A stretch of 64,000 bases of DNA from NCBI GenBank assembly GCA_009838195.1, contig VXSC01000011.1, positions 62,001 through 126,000 of the forward strand, in the 5' to 3' direction. A program made the position numbers and the translations under genes. The first letter of the stretch is position 1, and each line of letters opens with the position of its first letter. Shown one piece after another: positions 35,747 to 44,796 of this stretch. Below the pieces are notes generated by a model. It made no database searches, was not told where the DNA came from, and worked only from the letters and a program-made list of their open reading frames with translations. This DNA is from Rhodothermaceae bacterium (GTDB lineage: Bacteria > Bacteroidota > Rhodothermia > Rhodothermales > Bin80).

Positions 35747-36664
35747 ATGGCTGACAAACTAAGCTGGAGCCGTGAACCTATGTCATTTTCCAAACGCCAC
35801 GGCTATGAGCCACTTCCTGAATGTATGCGCCTAGAGTACCTGTCCGAGCAGGCAAAAACCGCGGTATACAACATCATTGCTGATATCGTGTTAGTCTCAG
35901 GTAACTGGGCAGGTATGGAAAGCTTCCCTGCACCTAGAATGTGTCGTCGCGCCATAGCATCGTGCCTCAACAAAAATATACTTGAAGTCCAAGTCTCAAG
36001 GGATGAAATTTTAGACGAGCTGCGATCCATTGTGTACGAGTTGTCATTCAATAAGGCGCTGGATCTACTGGAGTACATGGCCAACTATCAGGATGATCAA
36101 ATCAGATTTGGGGGATCTCAGGAATTAAATGTTCGACTTTCACGATTCTCCCAAGACATCAACAACGCCTTTGACGAACACGGAGTAGCATACGTGTTTG
36201 ATACCTCTAATAGGCCTTACCATATCTGGCCAAGAACTTCAATGGAACAGGGCGTGACCATTCAAAATGCTGTGGCTACATTGAAACATCATGAACTATC
36301 TTCACCTGTTACACACCTGCGAGATGCGGCATCTCATCTGGATTCACGGCAATACTCCGATGCAATTACAGACAGTATACACGCAGTTGAGTCTGTCGTG
36401 CGTATTTTCGATCCAGACAATTGTCGGAAGCTCAGCGATGCCGTAAACTCTCTTAGGAGACGGGGCGTGCTCAAGCACCAAGCCCTTGCCGAAGCAATCA
36501 AATCACTTTACGGCTATACTAGCGACGAAAAAGGCATTCGAAAAGCGTTGGTCTTTGATCCGAAAGCCAATGTTGACATTAATGACGCTATGTTTATGTT
36601 TGGGGCATGTGCATCTTTGGCAGCTTACTTGGCGAATATCTGTCACCCGGAGGGGGAAAGCTAA
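35747..36664 (+). CDS. AbiJ-like protein (AbiJ-NTD4 plus HEPN-like C-terminus)
   Basis: The N-terminal region starting MSFSKRHGYEP matches the AbiJ-NTD4 pattern (FSxRxGY near the start), found in single-gene abortive-infection defence proteins. The C-terminal half (residues ~195-300, VTHLRDAASHLDSRQYSDAITDSIHAVESV ending in CASLAAYLANI) resembles the HEPN-like Abi C-terminal domain. The family's conserved GIRH element reads GIRK here, so the usual catalytic His of a HEPN RNase is missing. ATG 35780 would start directly at the conserved motif and is an alternative to 35747. It is AT-richer than the polyketide genes upstream and followed by AT-rich inverted repeats. A phage-defence role is inferred from the family. 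Confidence 0.7.
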   Translation: MADKLSWSREPMSFSKRHGYEPLPECMRLEYLSEQAKTAVYNIIADIVLVSGNWAGMESFPAPRMCRRAIASCLNKNILEVQVSRDEILDELRSIVYELSFNKALDLLEYMANYQDDQIRFGGSQELNVRLSRFSQDINNAFDEHGVAYVFDTSNRPYHIWPRTSMEQGVTIQNAVATLKHHELSSPVTHLRDAASHLDSRQYSDAITDSIHAVESVVRIFDPDNCRKLSDAVNSLRRRGVLKHQALAEAIKSLYGYTSDEKGIRKALVFDPKANVDINDAMFMFGACASLAAYLANICHPEGES

Positions 36665-37056
36665 GGTGTTACAAATTATTTGGTCTAAATGTGATTCGAG
36701 TGGCGGATCCTGCACTGAATCCAAGGTATGGTCATATTCACGATAATTATTTCTGGTGATTCCCGCCATACTTGGTTACAAATATTGTACAGGTGAGGCT
36801 ACAATATTTGATATTGTGAGAGCAGAACAAATCGGGCATTTATGGCCCAAACAAGGCTTAAACAAAAACGCCGATCGTGCTCCGATCATCGCTAAATCCC
36901 AGGTAATAGCTACTCTCAGTTCCCAAATCCTCAAACCTTCATCCAACGAAGCGTCCTACCATACCAGTGTATAATTCCCATCCCTTTTGTTTGATAGACT
37001 CGTTTTTCCCTATCTAGCTGCTGAGACCATGGACAACAATCGCAAAAATTCTACCG
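36665..37056. other. Intergenic region between the AbiJ-like and MoxR genes
   Basis: This 392-base AT-rich stretch lies between convergent genes. It contains the nested inverted repeats at 36779-36817. The short open frames across it show no recognisable protein. No tRNA or CRISPR repeat is seen. Confidence 0.4.
36779..36817. repeat. Nested AT-rich inverted repeats
   Basis: CAAATATTGTA (36779-36789) and TACAATATTTG (36800-36810) are perfect 11-bp arms around 10 bases. The right arm also pairs with the following bases: ACAATAT-TTG-ATATTGT (36801-36817). Three copies of one half-site in alternating orientation suggest a protein-binding site or a structured RNA end downstream of the AbiJ-like gene. 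No T-run follows. Confidence 0.5.
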
Positions 37057-38076
37057 CTAGGAAAGGCCGCTCACGGGCTCGGGCACCTCAGACAGAAGTC
37101 GATCGATCACCGACTCTACGGTCACCCCTTCACTCTCTGCATAGAAATTCGTTAACACTCGGTGGCGAAGAACCGGATGGGCCAAGGCGTGAATATCTTC
37201 AATGGCCACATTGTAGCGCCCTCGTAATGCAGCACGGACCTTACCTCCAAGCAGCAGGTACTGCGTTGCCCGCAGACCTGCACCCCAACTCACCCAATTC
37301 GAAACAAACTCCAGAGCTTCCGCCTCCTTTGGACGTGTACTGCGGACCAGATCCACCGCAAACTGCGCTACGTTCTGGGGAACAAATACACTACGAACTT
37401 CGTGCTGAAAAGATAGAATATCCACCCCGGACAAGACCTTCTCAACCGGCTCCCGGTCACGGCTGGTCGTCTCCAGAGCAACGGTCAACTCATCCTCCGC
37501 AGATAAATAATCGAGCACGATGTTGAACATAAACCGATCCAATTGTGCTTCCGGCAAAGGATAAGTCCCCTCAAGCTCAATCGGGTTTTGAGTTGCAAGT
37601 ACGAAGAAGGGCTTGTCCAGTGAATAGCGCTCCCCGGCAGCAGTGACTTGGTATTCCTGCATCGCTTCCAGTAAGGCTGCCTGTGTTTTGGGCGGGGTAC
37701 GATTGATCTCGTCCGCGAGGATGATGTTGGCAAAAATGGGGCCCTTGACAAACTCAATGGTTCTGCGACCAGTCGTGCGATCCTCGTCCAGCATGTCCAT
37801 TCCCGTGATGTCCGCCGGCATCAGATCCGGGGTGAACTGAATCCGCTTATAGGACAGATCCAACATCTCACCAAGAGACCGGATCAATAGCGTCTTTGCA
37901 AGGCCGGGAACTCCTGTCAATAGACAGTGACCGCCTGCAAAAAGTGCGATCAGGACCTGCTCAATCACATCATCCTGACCAACGATACGGCGGCGGATCT
38001 GTGACATAATTTGTGACTTGCCTTCGCGAAGACGCTCAAGTGCTTGATTTTCCGTCTCTAGAGTTGCCAAAATCAA
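37057..38076 (-). CDS. MoxR-family AAA+ ATPase
   Basis: The 339-residue protein has Walker A (GVPGLAKT), the MoxR-specific QFTPDLMPADITG, Walker B (ILADEINRTPPKTQAALLEAMQE), sensor 1 (LATQNPIE) and the arginine-containing lid (LPEAQLDRF). MoxR proteins act as chaperones that activate or assemble partner complexes, often with VWA/DUF58 proteins encoded beside them. Here the usual DUF58 gene is absent and the partner candidates are the upstream DUF4159 and TPR genes. The first codon is TTG (38074-38076). It is the last gene of a minus-strand operon. Confidence 0.93.
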   Translation of the reverse strand: MILATLETENQALERLREGKSQIMSQIRRRIVGQDDVIEQVLIALFAGGHCLLTGVPGLAKTLLIRSLGEMLDLSYKRIQFTPDLMPADITGMDMLDEDRTTGRRTIEFVKGPIFANIILADEINRTPPKTQAALLEAMQEYQVTAAGERYSLDKPFFVLATQNPIELEGTYPLPEAQLDRFMFNIVLDYLSAEDELTVALETTSRDREPVEKVLSGVDILSFQHEVRSVFVPQNVAQFAVDLVRSTRPKEAEALEFVSNWVSWGAGLRATQYLLLGGKVRAALRGRYNVAIEDIHALAHPVLRHRVLTNFYAESEGVTVESVIDRLLSEVPEPVSGLS

Positions 38077-38160
38077 TGGGGTTTAAAGTGCAGGCGTGAT
38101 ACTGAGTACCGGCGAAAATGTGGCTAATCCATCCTGATCATGACACAATCAAGTCACTCT

Positions 38161-38886
38161 TCAGTGGGTAAGTGCATACATCACAAAATTGATTCCCATC
38201 TGAAAACTGACCGTAGAGGCATTCTCAAAATCCCGATCAGGATATTCCCAACCATCACCGATATCCTGGTTGTGATTTGCAAGTGCAACCAAGCGACCAC
38301 TATCGTCGAAGTAGGCCATATACCGGTCATATTCAAACGTCCCGAAGTACCCGCTGACCAAAGAAGGGGCGGCAACCGGGTCAATATCAAAATAAATACT
38401 CCATATCGGATGGTTTGGGGGAAGCTCCACCGGTTCCCGGTTCGGAAATACGCGCTGCATTTGCTCGTAAAAGTTGTACCATTCGTAATCCCCCCGAAAA
38501 TCATCTAAAAGGAGGAATCCGCCCCGGTTGAGATACTCGCGCAACTGTTCCACCTCTTCGTCTGTCATATGCCAATATCCCGGCTCACACAGATAAAGGA
38601 TCGGATGTTCAAAGATCGCTGGATCCATCAGATCCAACACCAGATAAGGTTCTTCAACGTGAATCGTGGTCGTCCGCTTGAGGGCAATATAAAAATTCTG
38701 CTCTGCGACCGGATAATCGTGCGCCCACATGGGGCCTCCACCACGACCCCATCCCCGCTGCTGCATCCCAGGTGTCTCAAACCGCACCCGCACAAAACGA
38801 AACCCGTAGTCCGCCTGGGCCCAAGCTTCTTGTACGATTCCAAGCGATAATAAAGCAGCTGCAACGAGCCAAACCCGTTTAGTCAT
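38161..38886 (-). CDS. DUF4159 periplasmic protein
   Basis: The 241-residue product has a signal peptide (MTKRVWLVAAALLSLGIVQEAWAQ). The mature part shows the DUF4159 pattern: F-R-F-V-R-V-R-F near the start, DPAIFEHPILYLCEPG, LREYLNRGGFLLLDDFRGD, a P-NHPIWSIYFD segment and a glycine-aspartate ending DIGDGWEYPD. The GGFLLLDDF element resembles glutamine-amidotransferase-like folds but lacks an obvious nucleophile. DUF4159 genes are repeatedly found with MoxR/DUF58 systems, as here. The start codon overlaps the end of the TPR gene by 8 bases. Confidence 0.85.
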   Translation of the reverse strand: MTKRVWLVAAALLSLGIVQEAWAQADYGFRFVRVRFETPGMQQRGWGRGGGPMWAHDYPVAEQNFYIALKRTTTIHVEEPYLVLDLMDPAIFEHPILYLCEPGYWHMTDEEVEQLREYLNRGGFLLLDDFRGDYEWYNFYEQMQRVFPNREPVELPPNHPIWSIYFDIDPVAAPSLVSGYFGTFEYDRYMAYFDDSGRLVALANHNQDIGDGWEYPDRDFENASTVSFQMGINFVMYALTH

Positions 38887-41458
38887 TCGGATGATCTACA
38901 ATCTTCAGCAGCAGCCTTTGTGCCTCGCGGTACCCGGGTGCAATTTCCAGGGACTGCAGCACAGCACGTTTCGCTTCGGCCATCTGCCGGTTATGGTATA
39001 GACTCATCGCAAGCGCGTATTGTGCCTCTGCACGATTGACCGGCTCAAGCGCCAGGATGGCCCGCCGCTTTTCTACCTCATGTACGTGTTGACCCGCATC
39101 TGCGTACAGTTCTGCCAACCGCCCGAGGACCTCCATGTTGTAGGGTGCCGTGTAGCGCGAACGGGTTAGATATTGCACTGCCGAGGTGGTGTCCGCCTGC
39201 TGGAGCAGTATTTCTGCCAACTCAATCGCGTACTGCTCTCCATAGGGCTGGATTTCAAGATAGTCCTGTAAGACCTGGGCAAGCTCCGCCGTCTGATTTC
39301 GCTGGCGATAAATATTGACCAAGCCTTCATATGGATTGCCGGGACCAGTATAGTCTGAATAGAAATCTAATGCTTTGCGATAGGCGGATTCGGCAACCTC
39401 CAGATCTCCCTGCTCCAAGGCTTTTTCGGCACTCGTAAGGAGTCCATAAAACGAATCCTGGCCTGCCTGAGCCAAATAGCTGGCTAGATTCCCCCCGTGC
39501 TGTTCCTCGGTCAACATGTCCGGCCACCCTTGTAGCACCGGGTCAAGACGTGTACGCTCGCGGTCCAGATGCCCCCGGAATTCTTTGTCCAGTTCACTGC
39601 GTGATTTCCCGAATACACTTTGCATGGCCGCCTCTTCTGTCTGTCCCTGGCTCAAGGCACTCAGAAGGCGTGTCAGCGCATCAAATCCGTACTCTGATGA
39701 AAGAAAATCCACAACGCGGTACGCGTGGTAGTAGCTCAAGAGAACCTGCCCCTGAAATGTCGGGCGTGTAAACCCACGATCAATGTTTTCAAGGTCATAG
39801 AGCCGGTCCTGGTCATAGGCGGTGAAGAACTGAATCTCCATATCACGCCTCCACGCCGGATTTGCCCGCACTTCTTCATAAACCGATAGTCCCTCGGTCA
39901 ACCATCTAGATATGCGGTAATCACTCAGGCCGACCGTCATCGTGTGCGCCAACTCATGCCAAAGCGTACGTGCCCAGTTGTACGAAATATCCGGTTGCGC
40001 CGCCGGTGTGTTCATTGCCACAACATCCCCAAAGCAAACTCCCAACAGCCCGACATGAGGAATCCCCGCTACGCGGACCGCGAAGTCGTCGGCATCATTG
40101 TATGCTTCCAGCAAGATCCGATCTGGGGGCTGATACCCGTAATGAGCTTGCAACGCTTCATAGGCCCGTTCCGCTTCGCGCAACATGATCGGCCCCAGCA
40201 CTTTCTCCTCGCTCGAATGAATTCGGAGTGTAAAATGAGCACTGGTTAGGGTAGAAAATTGATCCAGCTCATCCAACAGGCTCAAGCTGTTGGCGGCGTA
40301 AAGATTGAAGCCGTCGCTGGCATAGCTGCGCTCCAGATAGGTACGTGCAGACTGGACTTCTCCCAGACGCATAAGTGCGGTTGCATACGTTGCATTTGCC
40401 GCCGCATTTTCTGGATTTGATTCCACTGCTTTTTGTGCGTACGTGGCCGCATCAGGATACCTGAACCGCAGAGCCAGATCTTCGCTCAGAACCCGGTAGA
40501 AATCAGCCAACTGGCTGGTTCGCTGACTCACAGTGACCTCGACCTGGCTCACTGCCTCGTAGTTGCCCTGCACATGCTGTGCGGCGACATAGTGTGCCCA
40601 CGCCTCCAGATGTCCTGGATCCTGATCCAAAGCCGCGCGAGCTACAGATTCCGCCTCCGTGTAGTTGCCATCCAGCAGATGCAACCTGGCCATCAGTGCC
40701 AACGCCGGTGCATACTGCTCTGCGATCTGAAGTGCCTGTTTTGCCAGCTCTTCTTTTCTGGCATAGGATCCCGTGACGGAAGCCAGCTTTACGTACGTTT
40801 CCGGGCGATTTGGGTTAATGGAGAGAGCTTTGTTGTACCGCTCATTTGCAAACGCTTCATCATGAGTTCTCTGATATAGATCTCCGTGCCATAACAAAAT
40901 CTGAACATTATCCGGTTCCAGCCTCAGCGCGGTTGAGAACGCCTCGTTTGCCTCGTGATATGCGCCGAGTTGCTTTGCTGCCTGGGCTCCGATCGCAAGG
41001 CCTCTGGCCGTAGTGAATCCACCTTGCCTTAAGCGACTGTTAATGATGGAGTACAGGCGGTTTGCCTGACGGGAATTTCCGCGAAGGCGATGCAGATCGG
41101 CCAGTTCCAGCCCCGCACGCCAATAGTCATTTCTGGATTGAATGGCCGTGATGTACGCGTCCTCTGCCCCATCCCAGTTCCCCAGCGCCATGTGAATACG
41201 GCCGATTGCATAGTTCACATACTCCGGCTGAGAGGAATTGCGCAGTAGCTGCTGCGCTCTGCGAAGCCCTGACTCATGATTGCCGGTCTGCAGATAGGTT
41301 TCGAAGTACCCTTCAATGTTCACACCATACAGGCTGTCCGCAAAGGCTTCGCGCGCCTCGCTGTATTGTCCTACATTTAAAAGGTCCTCTCCATTCTGCG
41401 CCTGGGACACTACGGAGGTACCTCCCAGAAGAATCACAAGGAGAGTGAAAGTCCGCAT
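38879..41458 (-). CDS. Secreted TPR protein with peptidase-MA-like metallopeptidase domain
   Basis: The 859-residue protein has a signal peptide (MRTFTLLVILLGGTSVVSQAQ), an N-terminal run of TPR repeats (residues ~25-380), a gluzincin-type domain (~400-640), and further TPRs to the C-terminus. The peptidase motif is LWHELAHTMT followed by WLTEGLSVYEE, the HExxH...E arrangement of the Peptidase_MA/M-like family, so zinc binding looks intact. It probably acts in the periplasm or at the outer membrane on unknown proteins. The first base of its ATG is the last base of the amidohydrolase stop (TAATG), and its end overlaps the DUF4159 gene, so the four genes are one operon. Confidence 0.85.
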   Translation of the reverse strand: MRTFTLLVILLGGTSVVSQAQNGEDLLNVGQYSEAREAFADSLYGVNIEGYFETYLQTGNHESGLRRAQQLLRNSSQPEYVNYAIGRIHMALGNWDGAEDAYITAIQSRNDYWRAGLELADLHRLRGNSRQANRLYSIINSRLRQGGFTTARGLAIGAQAAKQLGAYHEANEAFSTALRLEPDNVQILLWHGDLYQRTHDEAFANERYNKALSINPNRPETYVKLASVTGSYARKEELAKQALQIAEQYAPALALMARLHLLDGNYTEAESVARAALDQDPGHLEAWAHYVAAQHVQGNYEAVSQVEVTVSQRTSQLADFYRVLSEDLALRFRYPDAATYAQKAVESNPENAAANATYATALMRLGEVQSARTYLERSYASDGFNLYAANSLSLLDELDQFSTLTSAHFTLRIHSSEEKVLGPIMLREAERAYEALQAHYGYQPPDRILLEAYNDADDFAVRVAGIPHVGLLGVCFGDVVAMNTPAAQPDISYNWARTLWHELAHTMTVGLSDYRISRWLTEGLSVYEEVRANPAWRRDMEIQFFTAYDQDRLYDLENIDRGFTRPTFQGQVLLSYYHAYRVVDFLSSEYGFDALTRLLSALSQGQTEEAAMQSVFGKSRSELDKEFRGHLDRERTRLDPVLQGWPDMLTEEQHGGNLASYLAQAGQDSFYGLLTSAEKALEQGDLEVAESAYRKALDFYSDYTGPGNPYEGLVNIYRQRNQTAELAQVLQDYLEIQPYGEQYAIELAEILLQQADTTSAVQYLTRSRYTAPYNMEVLGRLAELYADAGQHVHEVEKRRAILALEPVNRAEAQYALAMSLYHNRQMAEAKRAVLQSLEIAPGYREAQRLLLKIVDHPND

Positions 41459-42777
41459 TAGCGCCGGTTCGGTACGCTGTGGGATTCTTCAATGCTTTCC
41501 AGACGCACTTGGATGTCGGCGCGAGACAGCCAGTTCCCCCGAACCATCACCCCAGACAACTCCTTCAATTTAGCCAGATCGTCTAGGGGATTTCCGTCCA
41601 CCAGAATCAGATCGGCCCGGGACCCTTCACTGATTGTACCGAAGGTATCCTTATGGGCAAGGTATTCACCTACTGCGCGTGTGCCTGAATCAAGAATCGC
41701 ATAGTTCGACATGCCGGCATCCACCATACGCTTAAGCTCACGATGCAGAGAGAACCCCGGTACGCTGAAAAGCTGGGGAGAATCCGTCCCCATGAGAATT
41801 CGGACTTCCGACTCATTGAGTGCACGCAATACCCGCATCCGGGTACGAATCAACTCGAGGGCGGCAGCTCTGTCATACCCCGGATTACGCTGTCGCTCTT
41901 CAACCGCCCGAAACCAGTAATCAACCACCGTGCGCGGCATATACTTGAGTTCGTCGTATGCACGGAGATCCTCCAGATCAATCGTCCCGTACAGAACTTC
42001 CCAAAACGCCATGGTAGGCACGATCCAGGCACCTTTTTCCTTGGTGAGTGCAATGGCTTCCTCAAGCATCTCGTCTTCTGGACGATTCTGTGAACGAAGA
42101 TATTCAACATATCCATCGACATGATCAAACGTCTCCTGGTCCATATTTAATGCGTGGATCAGGCCTACATCCGCAGGCACATGCCCGCCAAAACGAATCC
42201 CCTCTTCCGCTGCTGTGCGCGCCATCGCATCAAATTCATCTTTCGTCAGGCCTGGATGCACCTTCAACAGATCCCATCCTTCCGCCACCTGCGACCGAGC
42301 CATTGCAACGGCCTGCTCCGGTGAGTTCACCGAACTGCCATTAAAGCTAGGCCCCGCAAGATACAGGTTTGGCGCAATCAGTTCACTGTTGTTGGCACGC
42401 TGCCGAAGCTCCAATTGTCCCTCCGCCCCAAGCATTCCTCGGACCGTGGTGATACCATTGGCCACGTACAGGAACAGCACATCTTCGGTGTATTGTTCCG
42501 GCTCATCTGGTCGTGGTATATGGCCATGCATTTCTGCGAGCCCAGGCATCAGGAACTTCCCCGTCCCATCAATAACATTGGCACCACTGGGAACCTCAAC
42601 CTCCGCTCCAATCGATCGAATCCGATCCCCTTCAACCACCACCGTATGCGCAGCTAAGACCTGATCGCGATCCATGGGAAGGACCATCACGTTGGTAAAT
42701 GCGGTAATATCCTGTGCTTGAGCCAAGCTGCAGATAAAAAGACCGAGAAAGAAATAGATGCCTGTTTGCGTTTTCAT
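41458..42777 (-). CDS. Secreted amidohydrolase family protein
   Basis: The 439-residue enzyme has a signal peptide (MKTQTGIYFFLGLFICSLAQAQ) and a complete amidohydrolase fold: ITAFTNVMVLPMD, LMPGLAEMHGHI (metal-binding HxH), KVHPG, FGGHVPAD, HVDGYVEY, the metal Asp in ILMGTDSPQ and the closing GSRADLILVDGNPLDD. It resembles imidazolonepropionase-like and prolidase-like secreted hydrolases of Bacteroidota; the substrate is unknown. It is the first gene of the operon with the TPR protease, DUF4159 and MoxR genes. About 60 bases covering its start and upstream region recur near nadE at 48529-48588. Confidence 0.88.
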   Translation of the reverse strand: MKTQTGIYFFLGLFICSLAQAQDITAFTNVMVLPMDRDQVLAAHTVVVEGDRIRSIGAEVEVPSGANVIDGTGKFLMPGLAEMHGHIPRPDEPEQYTEDVLFLYVANGITTVRGMLGAEGQLELRQRANNSELIAPNLYLAGPSFNGSSVNSPEQAVAMARSQVAEGWDLLKVHPGLTKDEFDAMARTAAEEGIRFGGHVPADVGLIHALNMDQETFDHVDGYVEYLRSQNRPEDEMLEEAIALTKEKGAWIVPTMAFWEVLYGTIDLEDLRAYDELKYMPRTVVDYWFRAVEERQRNPGYDRAAALELIRTRMRVLRALNESEVRILMGTDSPQLFSVPGFSLHRELKRMVDAGMSNYAILDSGTRAVGEYLAHKDTFGTISEGSRADLILVDGNPLDDLAKLKELSGVMVRGNWLSRADIQVRLESIEESHSVPNRR

Positions 42778-42818
42778 GGTGCTACAATGGAGAATGCGTT
42801 GCGGTTAATCGGTTTACT
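42759..42818. repeat. 60-bp direct repeat, copy A (island left edge)
   Basis: About 51 of 60 bases match 48529-48588 in the same orientation, including the exact block ACAATGGAGAATGC and TTGCGGTTAATCG. Copy A covers the first codons of the amidohydrolase gene and its upstream region; copy B lies just before nadE. Together they bracket the DUF1214/sulfotransferase operon. Confidence 0.75.
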
Positions 42819-43339
42819 TCCAAGCACTACATAGTGTCTCGTAGTGATGTGGGGGACGTTCCCCACAGCGCGACTACTTATTGTCTCATTCACTAAACCA
42901 ATCGAATAATGCCTAGATGAATTTTTTGTCATCGTAATGCTTGTACCAGCCCTACTTTGTCACACAGATTCGATACTTAACATAGCAGTTTTTGTCTAAA
43001 ACTTCCATTGTTGGTACCTTCTTGATATAGTCCTGTCGGCGAGCACAATACCTGAGAATAGATCAGTTGCCAAGAAGATCGCAACCTTCCTGCAAATCAG
43101 CACCTCCAAACTCGTCCTCTATGCACACCCGAAACTCACGGAGGGAGGCGAGTTCTCTGGCGACCAAAGATGGAACACGCTCCTTGTGTTTCAGATCCGG
43201 TGCGACACACATAGCACCGATTCCTGAAAGTCGGTCCCTAAGCCACGTGATCTCTATGCCCGGCGGAAGACACTTCCTGCGCCGCTGATACTTACCCAGA
43301 AGTGCAAGCACGAGGGCAGGGCCTCCCGTTCGGCAACGG
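42778..43339. other. Gene-poor region left of the sulfotransferase operon
   Basis: This 562-base region contains the right part of the direct repeat (to 42818) and the long hairpin at 42841-42877. An open frame on the minus strand at 43063-43311 (82 residues, GTG start) shows no recognisable domain and may be a relic; I do not call it a gene. The rest shows nothing identifiable. Confidence 0.4.
42841..42877. repeat. Two-part hairpin near the island boundary
   Basis: The inner stem is TGTGGGG (42848-42854) with CCCCACA (42861-42867). The outer stem is GTAGT (42841-42845) with ACTAC (42873-42877). The inner loop is GACGTT. No T-run follows. It lies 64 bases upstream of the amidohydrolase start and 20 bases beyond the direct repeat. 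Confidence 0.5.
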
Positions 43340-43786
43340 CTATATTGCTTCCGCTTGGATTTTCAATCCCTTGGCCACATCATTGAAACCGCGCCGCATA
43401 TAGCCGGCAAAACAGCAGTACACGATTGGCGCGAGTAATCCCGTCAATTTGTCAATGTTGTAATAGCGACAACTTGTATTGTCAACATGTTCGAGGTGCT
43501 GCTCTCGTTTTGCGAACAGTAGCCAGTGAGCTCCGAATTTCTTTTCCCAAGCAATAAGACGGGGTTTTTCGAAAGCGCAGAGACGTTCGGTGATTCCAAA
43601 CTTGATGGGCCCCATCCTTACCAGAAGATTTATGGGAGATCCAATCGCAAAATCTGTCTGGATCTTTGACGTAAACGGATTCCATTCGCCATATTTTCGA
43701 GTATCAGTCAGAACAGTCCAAACTACCTCGTTGGAGGCGTTGATGTCAACTGGATTGGTACGAATTATAAATTCCCGAGAGATCAT
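43340..43786 (-). CDS. SRPBCC (polyketide cyclase/lipid-binding fold) protein
   Basis: The start at ATG 43786 gives MISREFIIRTNPVDINASNEVVWTVLTD, the typical START-like/SRPBCC beginning with I-x-A-x-x-x-V-W-x-x-L-x-D. The frame remains open further upstream, but that part overlaps the preceding gene and has no family similarity. Later elements (YGEWNPFTSKIQ, ERLCAFEKPRLIAWEKK, a C-terminal long helix) fit the 148-residue fold, which binds hydrophobic ligands in a deep pocket. It begins 10 bases after the preceding short-chain dehydrogenase and is the last gene of the sulfotransferase operon. The ligand may be the lipid acted on by the neighbours, which is inference. Confidence 0.75.
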   Translation of the reverse strand: MISREFIIRTNPVDINASNEVVWTVLTDTRKYGEWNPFTSKIQTDFAIGSPINLLVRMGPIKFGITERLCAFEKPRLIAWEKKFGAHWLLFAKREQHLEHVDNTSCRYYNIDKLTGLLAPIVYCCFAGYMRRGFNDVAKGLKIQAEAI

Positions 43787-43796
43787 GAGTTTGCAG

Positions 43797-44774
43797 TCAG
43801 GTGACAGTCTTGAGCCAGGCTTCCGACTGGTTCCACAGCATTTTCGCGGCGGACATCTGTCTGGCCTGTTCGCTTGGTCTGGCAATCTTGCAGCGCTCGT
43901 AGTAACATCCGCCATGTAGCGCAGGAGTGCTAGAGCACATTACCACGGTTTGTGCCCCATATTTCCGGTGCAACAATACCAATGATGTCATGGCAGAACT
44001 CATGCGGTTCAAGGTGCTGCCGATTCGTCCAGTCATCGGCTTCATTTGTGTAAGGTTCGTGTGAACGGACCCAGGATGTAGTGCTACGGATCGCAGATTG
44101 AATTCCTTCGAAAACTGTCGGTTGATCTCGACTGAAAGATGGATGAGTGCCAGTTTCGACGTCCCGTACGCATTCCAGGAATGGTAGCGTTTCGTACTAT
44201 CGAATAAGTCCTCATTACTCACGCTGTCATGTAGATGAGAGGATACGTTTATCACCCGAGCATCGCCGTCTTCCAAGCCACTCTGTTTTAGACATGGGAG
44301 CAGCAGATTCGTCAGATGGAAGGGTCCTAAATAGTTGGTTCTCCAGTGAATTTCGAAGCCATCCTTGGTCAGGGGCGGCTTTCGTCGTGGACGGAAGATA
44401 TTCTTGTGGATACCCGCGTTGTTAACCAAAACATGAAGCTTTCCGTCATACTCGCGAAGAAACCAGGTTGCAAAACTGGAAGTGCTCTTCACATCACACA
44501 GGTCAAGCGTTCTGGCCATGATGTTGCCATCGGCACCTGTGCGTTGTAAATCATTCTTAAGGCACGTTTCGGTCGTTTCTGCGTCATGCAGACTGGTAAC
44601 GATAACGTGTGCACCCCAACTCGCAAGGATCTTGGCAGTCTCATACCCAATGGAATTGGGAGATGCGCCCGTCACAATGACCGTCCGACCGGACATATCA
44701 ACACGTTCTGCCATCGGCTTGCGCATGCATAGCAACCAAAGGTGACGAACCGACTTGGCAAATGTATGGGGCAT
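43797..44774 (-). CDS. Short-chain dehydrogenase/reductase (operon copy 1)
   Basis: The 325-residue protein has a Rossmann start VIVTGASPNSIGYETAKIL (an altered TGxxxGIG loop with extra residues), VLVNNAGI, VINVSSH and the catalytic YGTSK. The N-terminal 25 residues precede the fold, and the C-terminal extension is Cys/Arg-rich. It is closest in pattern to retinol-dehydrogenase/WW-oxidoreductase-like SDRs that act on lipid alcohols or ketones. It lies 22 bases downstream of the second SDR gene on the same strand. The substrate is unknown. Confidence 0.88.
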   Translation of the reverse strand: MPHTFAKSVRHLWLLCMRKPMAERVDMSGRTVIVTGASPNSIGYETAKILASWGAHVIVTSLHDAETTETCLKNDLQRTGADGNIMARTLDLCDVKSTSSFATWFLREYDGKLHVLVNNAGIHKNIFRPRRKPPLTKDGFEIHWRTNYLGPFHLTNLLLPCLKQSGLEDGDARVINVSSHLHDSVSNEDLFDSTKRYHSWNAYGTSKLALIHLSVEINRQFSKEFNLRSVALHPGSVHTNLTQMKPMTGRIGSTLNRMSSAMTSLVLLHRKYGAQTVVMCSSTPALHGGCYYERCKIARPSEQARQMSAAKMLWNQSEAWLKTVT

Positions 44775-44796
44775 TTTCTGCAGTGATAATATGGCG

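Noticed and set aside
36665-37056. CRISPR or integron attachment site in the repeat-containing gap
   Set aside because: Only one cluster of short inverted repeats is present, without regularly spaced direct repeats or an integrase gene.
43063-43311. 82-residue open frame on the minus strand with GTG start
   Set aside because: No domain, no ribosome site and no co-directional overlap with neighbours; it lies in a rearranged, gene-poor stretch and is more likely a relic or chance frame.
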